From Ruminococcus sp. (GTDB lineage: Bacteria; Bacillota; Clostridia; Oscillospirales; Acutalibacteraceae), in assembly GCA_004558485.1 (NCBI GenBank), contig SFCS01000001.1:50981-114980 (forward strand): a stretch of DNA of 64,000 bases, read 5' to 3'. Shown here piece by piece: positions 32,253 through 40,137 of the stretch. The notes below the pieces were generated by a model. It was not told the origin of the DNA. It worked only from the letters and a program-made list of their open reading frames with translations, and ran no database searches. Numbering within the stretch: position 1 is the first letter of the stretch; every line of letters begins with the position of its first letter. Position numbers and translations under genes: made by a program.

Positions 32253-33221
32253 TCAGTCGCGGATGCCGTCAACGGTGTCGCCGATGACGGCGACGATCTT
32301 GTCGATGGCTTCGGAAAGCGGCAAATTGACCGTGCAGCCCGCTGCCGCCGGATGTCCGCCGCCGCCGAGGACGCGGCAGATTTCCGCCGCGTTGGCGTGC
32401 GTGCCCGTGCGCAGGCTGATCTTATAGCTGCCGTCCGCCTTCTGCCGCAGCGTCACGCCGACCCAAACGCCCTCGATCTGCCGTGGGATGGGCGGCAGTC
32501 CTTCGAGATCGTTTTCTCCCGCTTTGCTTTTTTCAATCATGTCGTTTGTGATCGCCATGACCGCGCAGCGCCCGTGATAGTGGAAGGTGATCGCTTGCAG
32601 CGCCAACCGCTCCAGCTCAATGCGGGCACGGGATTTGATGTCGAACATGGTGCGGTTGATCTGCGCATAGGGAATGCCGCAGTCCATACAGGCGGCGGCA
32701 AGCCGATGCGTGAGCGCAGAGGTGTTGGAATATTTGAAACAACCCGTGTCGGTCGCCATGCCCGTATACAGGCACTGCGCGATGGCGGGCGAAAGCGTGA
32801 CGCCGAGCGGCTCCAAAAGCTGGCAAACAATCATGGCGGATGCCGCTGCCGTGGCGTCCAAAAGCGTTGCCTTGGCATAGGCGACATTCGTGCCGTGATG
32901 ATCGATGCACAGATCCACCCGACCGGCATACTGCTGCATGGACGGGCCGAGCAGCTTTTCGTCCGCCACATCGACGGCGCAGATAAACTGCGGTTCAAAA
33001 TCCAGTACGGGGATGGCGGCGGTCATGAATCGGTATTTCTCCGGGATGGGATCGTTGCAGGCGAGGCTCGCCCGCTTCCCGAGCGAGCGCAGCGCGATGC
33101 ACAGTCCCGCCGCCGAACCGATGGTGTCGCCGTCGGGGAACTGGTGCATCAGCAGCAGAATATCCTCTGCCGCCTTCAGCCTTTCCGCCGTCGCGGCAAG
33201 GGTGAGCATCTCAGTCTCCAT
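32253..33221 (-). CDS. nrnA: DHH phosphoesterase, nanoRNase/pAp phosphatase NrnA
   Basis: 322 residues. DHH motifs are HQFPDGDTIGSA, CAVDVAD and CIDHHG, with the DHHA1 domain RVLGGGGHPAAAG near the C-terminus. It degrades very short RNAs and converts 3'-phosphoadenosine-5'-phosphate to AMP. The start at 33221 overlaps the end of rbfA by 11 bases and follows AAGGAGAACGGGACAG; Met5 is an alternative start. Placement between rbfA and truB is standard. Confidence 0.93.
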   Translation of the reverse strand: METEMLTLAATAERLKAAEDILLLMHQFPDGDTIGSAAGLCIALRSLGKRASLACNDPIPEKYRFMTAAIPVLDFEPQFICAVDVADEKLLGPSMQQYAGRVDLCIDHHGTNVAYAKATLLDATAAASAMIVCQLLEPLGVTLSPAIAQCLYTGMATDTGCFKYSNTSALTHRLAAACMDCGIPYAQINRTMFDIKSRARIELERLALQAITFHYHGRCAVMAITNDMIEKSKAGENDLEGLPPIPRQIEGVWVGVTLRQKADGSYKISLRTGTHANAAEICRVLGGGGHPAAAGCTVNLPLSEAIDKIVAVIGDTVDGIRD

Positions 33222-33576
33222 CTGTCCCGTTCTCCTTTTTCAATTTGTGAAGTGTGGCGGAGATCTCCGCACTGTAGGCGATGGAGTCGTCCGCGACAAA
33301 GCGCAGCTCGGGCGTATACCGCAGCCGCAGGGCGCTGCCGAGCTCCCGCCGCATATAGCCGGCGGCGCTTTGCAGCCCATGGACTGCGTCCCGTGCGGCG
33401 TCCATGCCTTCCATGGCACTGATAAATACCGTGGCATAGGACATATCCTTCGTCACATCCACCCGCACGATGCTCAGCATTTTTCCGGCAACGCGCGGAT
33501 CCTTGACGGTGCGCAGGATCGCTGTCAGCTCCCGCAGGATGTCCTCACCGGTACGGTCTGAACGATAGCTTGCCAT
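33211..33576 (-). CDS. rbfA: Ribosome-binding factor A
   Basis: 121 residues, normal length, with a KH-like fold (LTAILRTVKDPRVAGKMLSIVRVDV and ATVFISAM). It assists late maturation of the 30S subunit and 16S rRNA processing, and matters most in the cold. Its ATG overlaps the infB stop as ATGA on the minus strand, so translation is probably coupled. Confidence 0.95.
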   Translation of the reverse strand: MASYRSDRTGEDILRELTAILRTVKDPRVAGKMLSIVRVDVTKDMSYATVFISAMEGMDAARDAVHGLQSAAGYMRRELGSALRLRYTPELRFVADDSIAYSAEISATLHKLKKENGTDGD

Positions 33577-36056
33577 CAGTCTCTATACTCCTCAATAATA
33601 TAGGTTTCGTAGATGTCGCCCTCTTTGATGTCGGTGAACTTCTCCAGTCCGATACCGCATTCATAGCCCTGGGCGACCTCCTTTTGGTCATCTTTAAAGC
33701 GCTTGAGGGAGATCATCTTGTCGTCGCCGATGATGATGCCGTCGCGCACGATGCGCAAAAGATCGTTGCGGTAGACCTTGCCGTCGAGGATATAGCAGCC
33801 CGCGACCAGGCCGACGCCGGTGATGCGGTAAACCTGCCGCACCTCCGCTCTGCCGTGCAGCACCTCGCGCGTTTTCGGCGCGAGCATACCCTTCATGGCA
33901 GCCTCGATCTCCTCGATGCAGTCATAAATGATGCGGTACATGCGCATATCCACTTCGTTCTGCTCTGCGGCGACCTGTGCCAGCGGATCGGGACGGACAT
34001 TGAAGCCGACGATGATTGCGCCCGAGGCGGATGCCAGCATGACATCGTTTTCGGTGACACCGCCGACCGCGCCGTGGATCACATGCACGCGCACTTCCTC
34101 GTTCGACAGCTTTTCAAGCGACTGGCGGACAGCCTCCACCGAGCCCTGCACATCGGCCTTGACGATGATGTTGAGCTGTTTCATTTCGCCGCGCTGCATC
34201 TGATCGAACACATTGTCGAGCGTGACCTTCTGATATTCGTTGAAGCGCTCCTCCTTGGCGGCATCCTTGCGCTGCTCCACAAGCTGACGGGCAAGTCGCT
34301 CGTCGGAGACCGCGTTGAACGCATCGCCGGAGACCGGCACGGTGTCAAGACCCATGATCTCGACCGGCACGGACGGGCCGGCATCGGTGAGCGCTTTGCC
34401 GTTTTCGTCGGTCATGGCGCGCACTCTGCCGACACTGGAGCCGGCGACCAGGATGTCGCCCGCGTGCAGCGTGCCGTTTTGCACGAGCAGCGTGGCGATC
34501 GGACCGCGACCCTTGTCCAGACGCGCCTCGATGACCGTGCCCTTGGCGGCGCGGTCGGGATTGGCTTTGTATTCCTGCACCTCGGCGACAAGCAGCACCG
34601 TCTCCAGCAGCTTGTCGATGCCCATGCCGGTCTTGGCGGAAACGGGCACGCAGATAACATCGCCGCCCCATTCCTCGGGCACCAGCTCATATTCGGTGAG
34701 CTGCTGCATAACGCGGTCGGGGTTCGCCTCCGGCTTATCCATCTTGTTGATGGCAACGATGATGGAAACACCCGCCGCCTTGGCATGGTTGATAGCCTCG
34801 ATAGTCTGCGGCATGATGCCGTCATCCGCCGCGACCACGAGGATGGCGATGTCGGTCACCTGTGCGCCGCGGGCACGCATGGAGGTGAAAGCGGCGTGAC
34901 CGGGGGTGTCGAGGAAGGTGATGTTCTGCCCGTTGCAGTTGACGCGGTAAGCGCCGATGCTCTGGGTGATGCCGCCCGCCTCACCGGCGGTGACATTGGT
35001 GTTGCGGATGGCGTCGAGGATGGAGGTCTTGCCGTGATCGACATGGCCCATGACCACCACGACCGGATCGCGCGGCTGCAGATTGGTGTCGTCGTCCACG
35101 CTGTCGTCGATGATCTGCTCCTCGATGGTGACAACGACCTCACGCTCCGCGTGCGCGTGGAACTCCTCCGCGACAAAGAACGCGGTGTCAAAGTCGATCT
35201 CCTCATTGACGGTCGCCATGACGCCGAGCTTCATGAGCGCCTTGATGACCTCGGCGGCAGTCGCCTTCAGACGGCTGGCAAGCTCGCCGACCGTGATGGT
35301 CTCACCGACCGTGATGGTCATTTGCTTTTTCTTGCGCTCCGCCTCGATACGCTTTAAGCGCTCCGCCTCGGTCTCACGACGGCGGTGCGGCTTGCGGTAT
35401 TGCTGCGACTTCTGGTTGATCTTTTGCTTGCGCGCAGCTGTGTCGCCGCCGCGCATGTTGCTGTTTTTCTGCGCCATGACATCGAACTTCTCGTCATATT
35501 TGCCGACATCCACCTGCGCACTGCGGGTGTCTACCGTGCGGCGCTCGATGGGACCGCGCTCCAAAACGGGCTGCTTTTTCTTCGGCTGCGTCTTGATCTC
35601 GATGGGCGGCGTCGCCGGTTTTTTCGGCACGGGCTTTTCGGCGGGCGCCGGTTTCTTCTGCACCGGCTTTTCGGCGGGCGCCGGTTTCTTCTGCACCGGC
35701 TTTTCGGCGGGCGCCGGTTTCTTCTGCACCGGCTTTTCCGCCTTTGCTGCGGGCGCTTTCTCCGGTGCGGGTTTCTCCGCCTTCTTTTCGGGCGCTTTTT
35801 CCGCCTTCTTTTCGGGCGCTTTTTCCGCCGCCTTTTCGGGCTTCGGGCGCTCGGCAGCGGTCGCAAAATAGGCGTCAAAGCTGTCTACGGCGAATTTTTG
35901 CGTATAATATTCGAAAACAACATCCAATTCTTCCTCTTCCAGCGCGGTCGCACTCTTTTTGGCGGGCTGGAAGTATCGGGAAAGCAGCTCGATCACTTCC
36001 TTGGCAGGAACGCCGAAATCCTTTGCAACATCACTGACGCGGTATTTTATCATCAT
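33576..36056 (-). CDS. infB: Translation initiation factor IF-2
   Basis: 826 residues. An N-terminal IF2_N motif (IKYRVSDVAKDFGVPAKEVIELL) is followed by a Lys/Ala/Pro/Glu-rich linker with tandem 11-residue repeats (AEKPVQKKPAP), a second IF2_N domain (ITVGELASRLKATAAEVIKALM) and the GTPase domain (GHVDHGKTS, DTPGH, NKMD). Domains II-IV end at the stop. IF-2 brings initiator tRNA to the ribosome. The start at 36056 lies 8 bases after AGGAGG; an ATG one codon later is nearly as good. The frame continues upstream, but that is the spacer region. Confidence 0.97.
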   Translation of the reverse strand: MMIKYRVSDVAKDFGVPAKEVIELLSRYFQPAKKSATALEEEELDVVFEYYTQKFAVDSFDAYFATAAERPKPEKAAEKAPEKKAEKAPEKKAEKPAPEKAPAAKAEKPVQKKPAPAEKPVQKKPAPAEKPVQKKPAPAEKPVPKKPATPPIEIKTQPKKKQPVLERGPIERRTVDTRSAQVDVGKYDEKFDVMAQKNSNMRGGDTAARKQKINQKSQQYRKPHRRRETEAERLKRIEAERKKKQMTITVGETITVGELASRLKATAAEVIKALMKLGVMATVNEEIDFDTAFFVAEEFHAHAEREVVVTIEEQIIDDSVDDDTNLQPRDPVVVVMGHVDHGKTSILDAIRNTNVTAGEAGGITQSIGAYRVNCNGQNITFLDTPGHAAFTSMRARGAQVTDIAILVVAADDGIMPQTIEAINHAKAAGVSIIVAINKMDKPEANPDRVMQQLTEYELVPEEWGGDVICVPVSAKTGMGIDKLLETVLLVAEVQEYKANPDRAAKGTVIEARLDKGRGPIATLLVQNGTLHAGDILVAGSSVGRVRAMTDENGKALTDAGPSVPVEIMGLDTVPVSGDAFNAVSDERLARQLVEQRKDAAKEERFNEYQKVTLDNVFDQMQRGEMKQLNIIVKADVQGSVEAVRQSLEKLSNEEVRVHVIHGAVGGVTENDVMLASASGAIIVGFNVRPDPLAQVAAEQNEVDMRMYRIIYDCIEEIEAAMKGMLAPKTREVLHGRAEVRQVYRITGVGLVAGCYILDGKVYRNDLLRIVRDGIIIGDDKMISLKRFKDDQKEVAQGYECGIGLEKFTDIKEGDIYETYIIEEYRD
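35641..35739 (-). repeat. Tandem 33-bp repeat in infB
   Basis: Three near-identical 33-bp units (35641-35673, 35674-35706, 35707-35739) encode AEKPVQKKPAP. A diverged fourth copy (PVPKKPA) lies at 35608-35640. The repeat lengthens the IF-2 linker; its copy number is likely to vary between strains. Confidence 0.9.
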
Positions 36057-36079
36057 AGGCTGGTCCTCCTTTTGTTGGC

Positions 36080-36385
36080 TCAAATGTATTTTTGCATGGC
36101 GGCGGCAAACCCGCCGTCGTCGGTTGCGATCACGCCGACCGGCTTTTGCAGCCCGAGCAGCGCGCCGAGCGCCTCTTTGTCCGTCGGGATGACGGCAAGC
36201 GGCACGGCATGTTTTTCTGCGACAAACCGCAATTCCTTCGCGGTCTTTTCCGAAAGATCACAGGCGAGCAGGATCTGTTTGGCGCGGCCGTCGGCAGCAA
36301 GCGCCGCAACGGCGTCAAAGCCGATGGACAGATGTCCCGCACGGCGGCAGATGCCGACAAGCCCCCAAAGCTTATTCCCTGTCAC
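36080..36385 (-). CDS. ylxQ: L7Ae-family ribosomal protein YlxQ
   Basis: 101 residues of the L7Ae/L30e/Gadd45 fold (KLWGLVGICRRAGHLSIGFDAV, ILLACDLSEKTAKEL, GVIATDDGGFA). Related proteins bind kink-turn RNA; YlxQ is an RNA-binding protein of uncertain role. The GTG start at 36385 has GGAGGAGATGCGCG directly upstream and overlaps the end of ylxR by 14 bases. The much longer open frame upstream reads ylxR out of frame and is not coding. Standard place before infB. Confidence 0.9.
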   Translation of the reverse strand: MTGNKLWGLVGICRRAGHLSIGFDAVAALAADGRAKQILLACDLSEKTAKELRFVAEKHAVPLAVIPTDKEALGALLGLQKPVGVIATDDGGFAAAMQKYI

Positions 36386-36641
36386 CGCGCATCTCCTCCT
36401 CCAGCTGTGCATACACCGCAACCGGTATCTGACAGGAAAAGGAACGCTCGAGGAGATGTTTTTTTTGCGCGACCTGCAGGCAGGCGACATTTTTGCAGAT
36501 ATACGCGCCGCGCCCGTTTTTCTTGCCGGTGAGGTCGACGCAGAAACTGCCGTCCGTGTCCCGCACGATGCGCACCAGCTCCTTTTTCGGCTTATGCTCT
36601 CCGCAGCCGACACAGCGGCGCAGCGGCACTTTCTTTTCCAC
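36372..36641 (-). CDS. ylxR: YlxR/RnpM RNA-binding protein
   Basis: 89 residues. Motifs are PLRRCVGCGEHKPKKELVRIVR and GRGAYICKNVACL, typical of the YlxR family, which recent work in Bacillus describes as an RNase P modulator. The minus-strand ATG at 36641 lies 6 bases after AAAAGGAGTG. It sits between nusA and ylxQ as in most Firmicutes. Confidence 0.93.
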   Translation of the reverse strand: MEKKVPLRRCVGCGEHKPKKELVRIVRDTDGSFCVDLTGKKNGRGAYICKNVACLQVAQKKHLLERSFSCQIPVAVYAQLEEEMRGDRE

Positions 36642-36670
36642 CGAGCATCACTCCTTTTCTCCAAAAATAC

Positions 36671-37744
36671 TTATTCCGTCGGTTCTTCCCCGAAAAATCC
36701 GCTCTCGGGGCGAATGTCGATCTTCCAGCCGGTCAGACGCACGGCAAGGCGGGCGTTCTGCCCCTTGTTGCCGATGGCGAGGGAAAGCTGATTGTCCGGC
36801 ACGGAGGCGCGACACGCCTTTTCGCCGTTCGGATCCAGCTCGATGGACACCACCTTGGCGGGGGACAGCGCCGCGGAAATGAATTTCACGGGATCGTCGC
36901 TGTATTCGATGACATCGATCTTTTCGCCGCCGAGTTCCTCGACGATGCCCGCGATGCGTGCGCCGCGCACGCCGATACAGGCGCTGATGGCGTTGACATT
37001 TTCGTCATGCGACAGGACGGCGAGCTTGGTGCGGGAACCTGCCTCACGGGAGATCGCCTTGATCTCCACCACGCCGTTGAAAATTTCGGGCACTTCCATT
37101 TCAAAAAGCCGTTTGACAAGACCCGGATGGGTGCGGGAAAGCAACATCCGCGGATTGCCGTCATTCGACTTGACATTGACGACATACACCTTGATGCGGC
37201 TGCCCTCCACGATGGTCTCGCCCTCGATCTGCTCGCTTTTGGGCAGCACCGCCTCGCCCTTGCCGAATTCGACGGTGGCGTTGCCGGTGCGGGGATCGAC
37301 ATGGCGCACGAGCGCGGTGACAAGCTCCTGATTGCAGCGCTGATATTCTTCAAACTGCTGTGTTTTCTCTGCCTCGCGGATGCCCTGATGGATGGTGTGC
37401 TTGGCAGCCTGCGCGGCGACGCGGCCGAACTGCTTGGGCTCGAGCTTTATCTCCACAAACGCGCCGACCACCGGCTTTTTCGTATACTTTGCAGCGGCAT
37501 CGGGCAGGATCTGCGTTTTCGGATCCTCCACCTCGTCGACGATCTCCTTGCGGATGGCGACGGTGAACCGATTGTTTTCCGCGTCCATGACCACGCTGAC
37601 ATTGTCCTTGGTGTCATAGTCCTTGTTGACCGCACTGACGATGGCGGCGCGGATCTTCTCGGTCATGTATTCGTGCGGGATACCCTTTTCTTTTTCCAGC
37701 ATCCGCAATGCCTCAAAGAATTCTGTTGTTTCCTTGTTTGTCAT
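36671..37744 (-). CDS. nusA: Transcription termination/antitermination factor NusA
   Basis: 357 residues. The N-terminal RNA polymerase-binding domain (FFEALRMLEKEKGIP), an S1 domain, and two KH domains (CIGVRGARIAGIVEELGGEKIDV and AIGNKGQNARLAVRLTGWKIDI) are complete. It ends soon after KH2, as in Gram-positive bacteria. It modulates pausing, termination and rRNA antitermination. ATG 37744 follows GGGAGGTACACT; the open frame upstream lies in the gap after rimP and is not coding. Confidence 0.96.
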   Translation of the reverse strand: MTNKETTEFFEALRMLEKEKGIPHEYMTEKIRAAIVSAVNKDYDTKDNVSVVMDAENNRFTVAIRKEIVDEVEDPKTQILPDAAAKYTKKPVVGAFVEIKLEPKQFGRVAAQAAKHTIHQGIREAEKTQQFEEYQRCNQELVTALVRHVDPRTGNATVEFGKGEAVLPKSEQIEGETIVEGSRIKVYVVNVKSNDGNPRMLLSRTHPGLVKRLFEMEVPEIFNGVVEIKAISREAGSRTKLAVLSHDENVNAISACIGVRGARIAGIVEELGGEKIDVIEYSDDPVKFISAALSPAKVVSIELDPNGEKACRASVPDNQLSLAIGNKGQNARLAVRLTGWKIDIRPESGFFGEEPTE

Positions 37745-37767
37745 AGTGTACCTCCCAAAATGATGAT

Positions 37768-38280
37768 TTAGTCCTCTTCGTCTTCGTCGTCCCAATCGTC
37801 AATGACATGAACGGCGGAAATTTCTTTTTTGGCAAAGGCGAGTGCCTCGCCCGCGGCATCCTGCAGCCACAGCGTGTCGTCCTCCAGACGATCGAGTATG
37901 CCGGGGAATTCCTTGACGCCGTCACGGGCATGATACAGACGGACGACGACGGGAAAGCCCTTGAACATCTCAAAGTGCTCCGGACGCGTCAGCTCGCGGT
38001 CAACGCCGGGAGAGCTGACCTCCAGACAATAGGAGCGGTCGATGGGGTCGGCGTCGTCCAGAAGATCGCTGAGTCGTCTTGAGACCTTGACGCAATCGTC
38101 GATGGAAACCGGTCGGTCGGCAGCGTCGATATACACGCGCAAAAACCAGTCGACGCCCTCCTTGACAAACCGCACATCCCACAAAAGCAGTCCGCATTCC
38201 TCGACGACCGGCGCGGCAAGCGCACGGGCGGTTTGCACCGTCTTTCCGGCGCTCTGTCCGCTTTTCGCGGGCTTTGACAT
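37768..38280 (-). CDS. rimP: Ribosome maturation factor RimP
   Basis: 170 residues. The two-domain RimP fold is shown by LLLWDVRFVKEGVDWFLRVYID, CVKVSRRLSDLLDD and SYCLEVSSPGVDREL. The very acidic C-terminus (DDWDDEDEED) is a common add-on. It helps assemble the 30S subunit. It is the first gene of the operon rimP-nusA-ylxR-ylxQ-infB-rbfA-nrnA-truB-ribF. GAAAGAGGTGAACGCTC precedes the ATG. Confidence 0.95.
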   Translation of the reverse strand: MSKPAKSGQSAGKTVQTARALAAPVVEECGLLLWDVRFVKEGVDWFLRVYIDAADRPVSIDDCVKVSRRLSDLLDDADPIDRSYCLEVSSPGVDRELTRPEHFEMFKGFPVVVRLYHARDGVKEFPGILDRLEDDTLWLQDAAGEALAFAKKEISAVHVIDDWDDEDEED

Positions 38281-38309
38281 GAGCGTTCACCTCTTTCAGC
38301 TTACAATAC

Positions 38310-38334
38310 AAAAGAGCGGGTCGCCCCACTCTTT
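38310..38334 (-). promoter_or_regulatory. Hairpin in the rimP-nusA leader
   Basis: A 10-bp stem with one G-T pair lies in the untranslated leader about 20 bases after the predicted start of transcription, followed by TTTTGTATTG on the minus strand. It could be an attenuator read by NusA or a stabilising 5' hairpin. Confidence 0.45.
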
Positions 38335-38361
38335 CTGCATACATTGTTTACTTTATTATGT

Positions 38362-38390
38362 ACTATACCACATTTGTTTTGAAAATGCAA
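38362..38390 (-). promoter_or_regulatory. Sigma-A promoter of the rimP-nusA-infB operon
   Basis: Read on the minus strand: TTGCAT (38390-38385), 17-bp spacer, TATAGT (38367-38362). The leader to rimP is about 75 bases. Confidence 0.75.
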
Positions 38391-38498
38391 GAAAAATTTT
38401 CCGCCGCCGAAAAAAGTATAAGCCGCCGCAGATCGGCAAAGAATAAAGCTGCGATGGCAAGAGGCTTTCGCAATCAGGAAAGGAAAGAGGTCAAAGCA

Positions 38499-38615
38499 AT
38501 GGAAAACCGTCAGAACCAGCAAAATCAGCAGAACCAGCAGAACCAGCAGAATCAGCAGAACCAGCAGAATCAGCAGAACCGTCAGAATCAGCAGAACCGG
38601 CAGAACAACATCTGA
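38499..38615 (+). CDS. Q/N-repeat small protein
   Basis: 38 residues: MENR, then a nearly pure Gln-Asn repeat with Asn at every third position (QNQ units, a few Arg), ending RQNNI. 32 of 38 residues are Gln or Asn. There is no membrane helix or known domain. It has a good ribosome site (AGGAAAGAGG, 8 bases before the ATG) and a strong terminator 8 bases after the stop, so it looks like a real transcript. No clear promoter was found. Possible roles include spore-coat or aggregation-prone material, but nothing supports one over another. An in-frame extension to 38358 lacks a ribosome site. Confidence 0.6.
   Translation: MENRQNQQNQQNQQNQQNQQNQQNQQNRQNQQNRQNNI
38511..38604 (+). repeat. 9-bp tandem repeat inside the Q/N protein gene
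   Basis: About ten imperfect copies of CAGAACCAG or CAGAATCAG. Such runs change copy number by slippage in multiples of three codons, without a frameshift. Confidence 0.85.
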
Positions 38616-38622
38616 CAAACAC

Positions 38623-38653
38623 AAAAAAGCGCTGCTTTTGCAGCGCTTTTTTT
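38623..38653. terminator. Bidirectional terminator after the Q/N protein gene
   Basis: A 13-bp stem (38623-38635 with 38640-38652), loop TTTT, A6 before and T7 after. It also ends the convergent SirC-like gene. Confidence 0.9.
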
Positions 38654-38654
38654 G

Positions 38655-39137
38655 TCATTTCTGCTTGCTTTTTTCGTATTCCTCGAGCCACTGCGGCAGC
38701 GCCTTTTCAAGCCTTTGCGAGACATATTCCTGTCGCGCGAGGGACGCAGCGCCGGAGACGGTGACGACCGTGTTGCGGCAGATGACCGCGTGCGGGAAGG
38801 TGAAGGTGCCGAACCCTTTGGGGTGCTCGACCGAAACGGGAATGCTCTTGTTTTTACATTCGTCCGAAATGGCGATGTTGACCGCGCGGTCGTCGGTCGC
38901 GGCAACGCAAAGGCGGGCGCCGGAGCAGTCACCGCGGCAATAGCGGCGGCGAAGATAGCGGATGTGCCCTGCGGCGTCCAGCTCTGCGAGCGGTGCGCAC
39001 AGCGTGGGGCTGATGACCGTGACCTTTGCGTGAAAACGCAAAAGTGCCGCCGCCGCTCTGTAGGCGGTCATGCCGCCGCCGAAAACGGTACAGTTGTTAT
39101 CCTTCAGATCGATATACAGCGGAAACCCCACTGCCAT
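38655..39137 (-). CDS. Precorrin-2 dehydrogenase-like protein (SirC/CysG N-domain)
   Basis: 160 residues. The NAD-binding Rossmann start (PLYIDLKDNNCTVFGGGMTAYRAAAALL) and the segment FTFPHAVICRNTVVTVSGAASLARQ match the first domain of CysG/Met8/SirC. These enzymes oxidise precorrin-2 to sirohydrochlorin and may insert iron to give siroheme. No other tetrapyrrole gene is adjacent, so the pathway role is inferred from family only. ATG 39137 follows GGCGGTGAGGAT; an open extension upstream has no similarity. Single gene, divergent from the M23 gene. Confidence 0.8.
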   Translation of the reverse strand: MAVGFPLYIDLKDNNCTVFGGGMTAYRAAAALLRFHAKVTVISPTLCAPLAELDAAGHIRYLRRRYCRGDCSGARLCVAATDDRAVNIAISDECKNKSIPVSVEHPKGFGTFTFPHAVICRNTVVTVSGAASLARQEYVSQRLEKALPQWLEEYEKSKQK

Positions 39138-39277
39138 ATCCTCACCGCCTTTCCGCATTCTACAGGAATAGCGTACCATATTGCGACGCATTTGTACATA
39201 TCTTTTCAAAAAATCGCGGCATAATTCCGAAAAATCGGTTCAAACTACGGGTGTGACGCTAAAAAAGAAAGGAAACG

Positions 39278-39991
39278 ATGCGTATGTCAACCGGAAAACG
39301 CCCCACCCGCTTCAAGCGCTTTTTGGCGGGAAAGGGTTTTTATGCAGCACTGGCTTTGTGTCTTTTGGTGATCTGCGGCGTGGCACTAGCCGCTTTTTCG
39401 GACAGTATTGGTATTTTGAAGAAAAAGGATACGCCGACCGAGCCGCCGAAGGATCAGGGGGTCGCCGAACCGATCACCAGTGTGCCCGATAATCGCACCA
39501 CGACCACTAAAGTCACGACGACTGCGCCGACGACCGCCAAAACAACGGTGACACCGGCGTCGGTGAAGCCGCTTTTCGTGCTGCCGGGCAGCAACGAGGT
39601 CGCAAAGGGCTTCAGCGACAAAACGCCGGTCTATTCCGCGACGATGGGCGATTGGCGTGTCCACAGCGGCGCCGACTTTGTCGGCAACGAGGGGATGACC
39701 GTCAAGGCGATCGCGGACGGCACGGTGCGCACGGTGTCGGAGGATACGGCAATGGGCGAGACGATTGTCATCGACCACGGCAACGGCGTGCAGTCGAAAT
39801 ACTGCGGTGTGACCGCCGCGGTCAAGGTGGGCGACGCGGTGAAGGCCGCCGACGCGATCGGGACGCTGTCGGGTGTGCCGTGCGAGAGCGCGGACGGCTG
39901 TCACCTGCATTTGGAGGTCACCGTGAACAGTACCTTTGCCGATCCGGTCAAGACCATCGGCAAGGAAGTCAAGTATCGGGAACAGAAATAA
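39278..39991 (+). CDS. M23 family peptidase, SpoIIQ-like
   Basis: 237 residues. One N-terminal membrane helix (about 22-41), a Thr-rich linker (75-100) and an M23 domain. The zinc-binding HSGAD (H-x3-D) and HLHLE (HxH) motifs are both intact. The layout and length fit clostridial SpoIIQ, the forespore membrane protein of the engulfment channel, but a general cell-wall endopeptidase is an alternative. A sporulating host is supported by spoIIR at 63350. AAAGAAAGGAAACG precedes the ATG; Met3 is an alternative start. It is followed by a terminator. Confidence 0.7.
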   Translation: MRMSTGKRPTRFKRFLAGKGFYAALALCLLVICGVALAAFSDSIGILKKKDTPTEPPKDQGVAEPITSVPDNRTTTTKVTTTAPTTAKTTVTPASVKPLFVLPGSNEVAKGFSDKTPVYSATMGDWRVHSGADFVGNEGMTVKAIADGTVRTVSEDTAMGETIVIDHGNGVQSKYCGVTAAVKVGDAVKAADAIGTLSGVPCESADGCHLHLEVTVNSTFADPVKTIGKEVKYREQK

Positions 39992-40042
39992 AGCGCGCCC
40001 TCGGAAAATCACACCTGTGATGCGGTAAGAAGGGCAAAAGTG

Positions 40043-40077
40043 CTGCCGTCCCTTTCGGGGGATGGCAGTATTTTTTT
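40043..40077 (+). terminator. Rho-independent terminator after the M23 gene
   Basis: A 10-bp stem with one G-T pair (40043-40052 with 40059-40068), a 6-base loop, then TA and seven T. Confidence 0.85.
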
Positions 40078-40078
40078 G

Positions 40079-40107
40079 TTGCGCCCGCGTACGGGATGTG
40101 CTAGAAT
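40079..40107 (+). promoter_or_regulatory. Sigma-A promoter of the VanY-like gene
   Basis: TTGCGC at 40079-40084, 17-bp spacer, TAGAAT at 40102-40107 with an extended-10 TG at 40099-40100. The predicted transcript start near 40114 leaves no room for a ribosome site before the ATG at 40117 and so favours the ATG at 40138. Confidence 0.65.
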
Positions 40108-40137
40108 AGGGAGGAAATGACAAGTGGGGCGAGGAAA

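Noticed and set aside
33570..35357. A 595-codon plus-strand frame opposite infB
   Set aside because: Shadow of infB; low-complexity Asp/His/Leu-rich translation without start signals.
35608..35739. Possible CRISPR array from regular 33-bp repeats
   Set aside because: There are no spacers; units are adjacent and encode the IF-2 linker in frame.
38358..38498. N-terminal extension of the Q/N-repeat protein
   Set aside because: No ribosome site before 38358, and the region overlaps the divergent rimP promoter. The start at 38499 has a good Shine-Dalgarno.
38301..38624. A minus-strand frame with repeated Leu-Val-Ile that looks like a membrane protein
   Set aside because: It is the reverse reading of the Q/N repeat and crosses the rimP promoter; no ribosome site.
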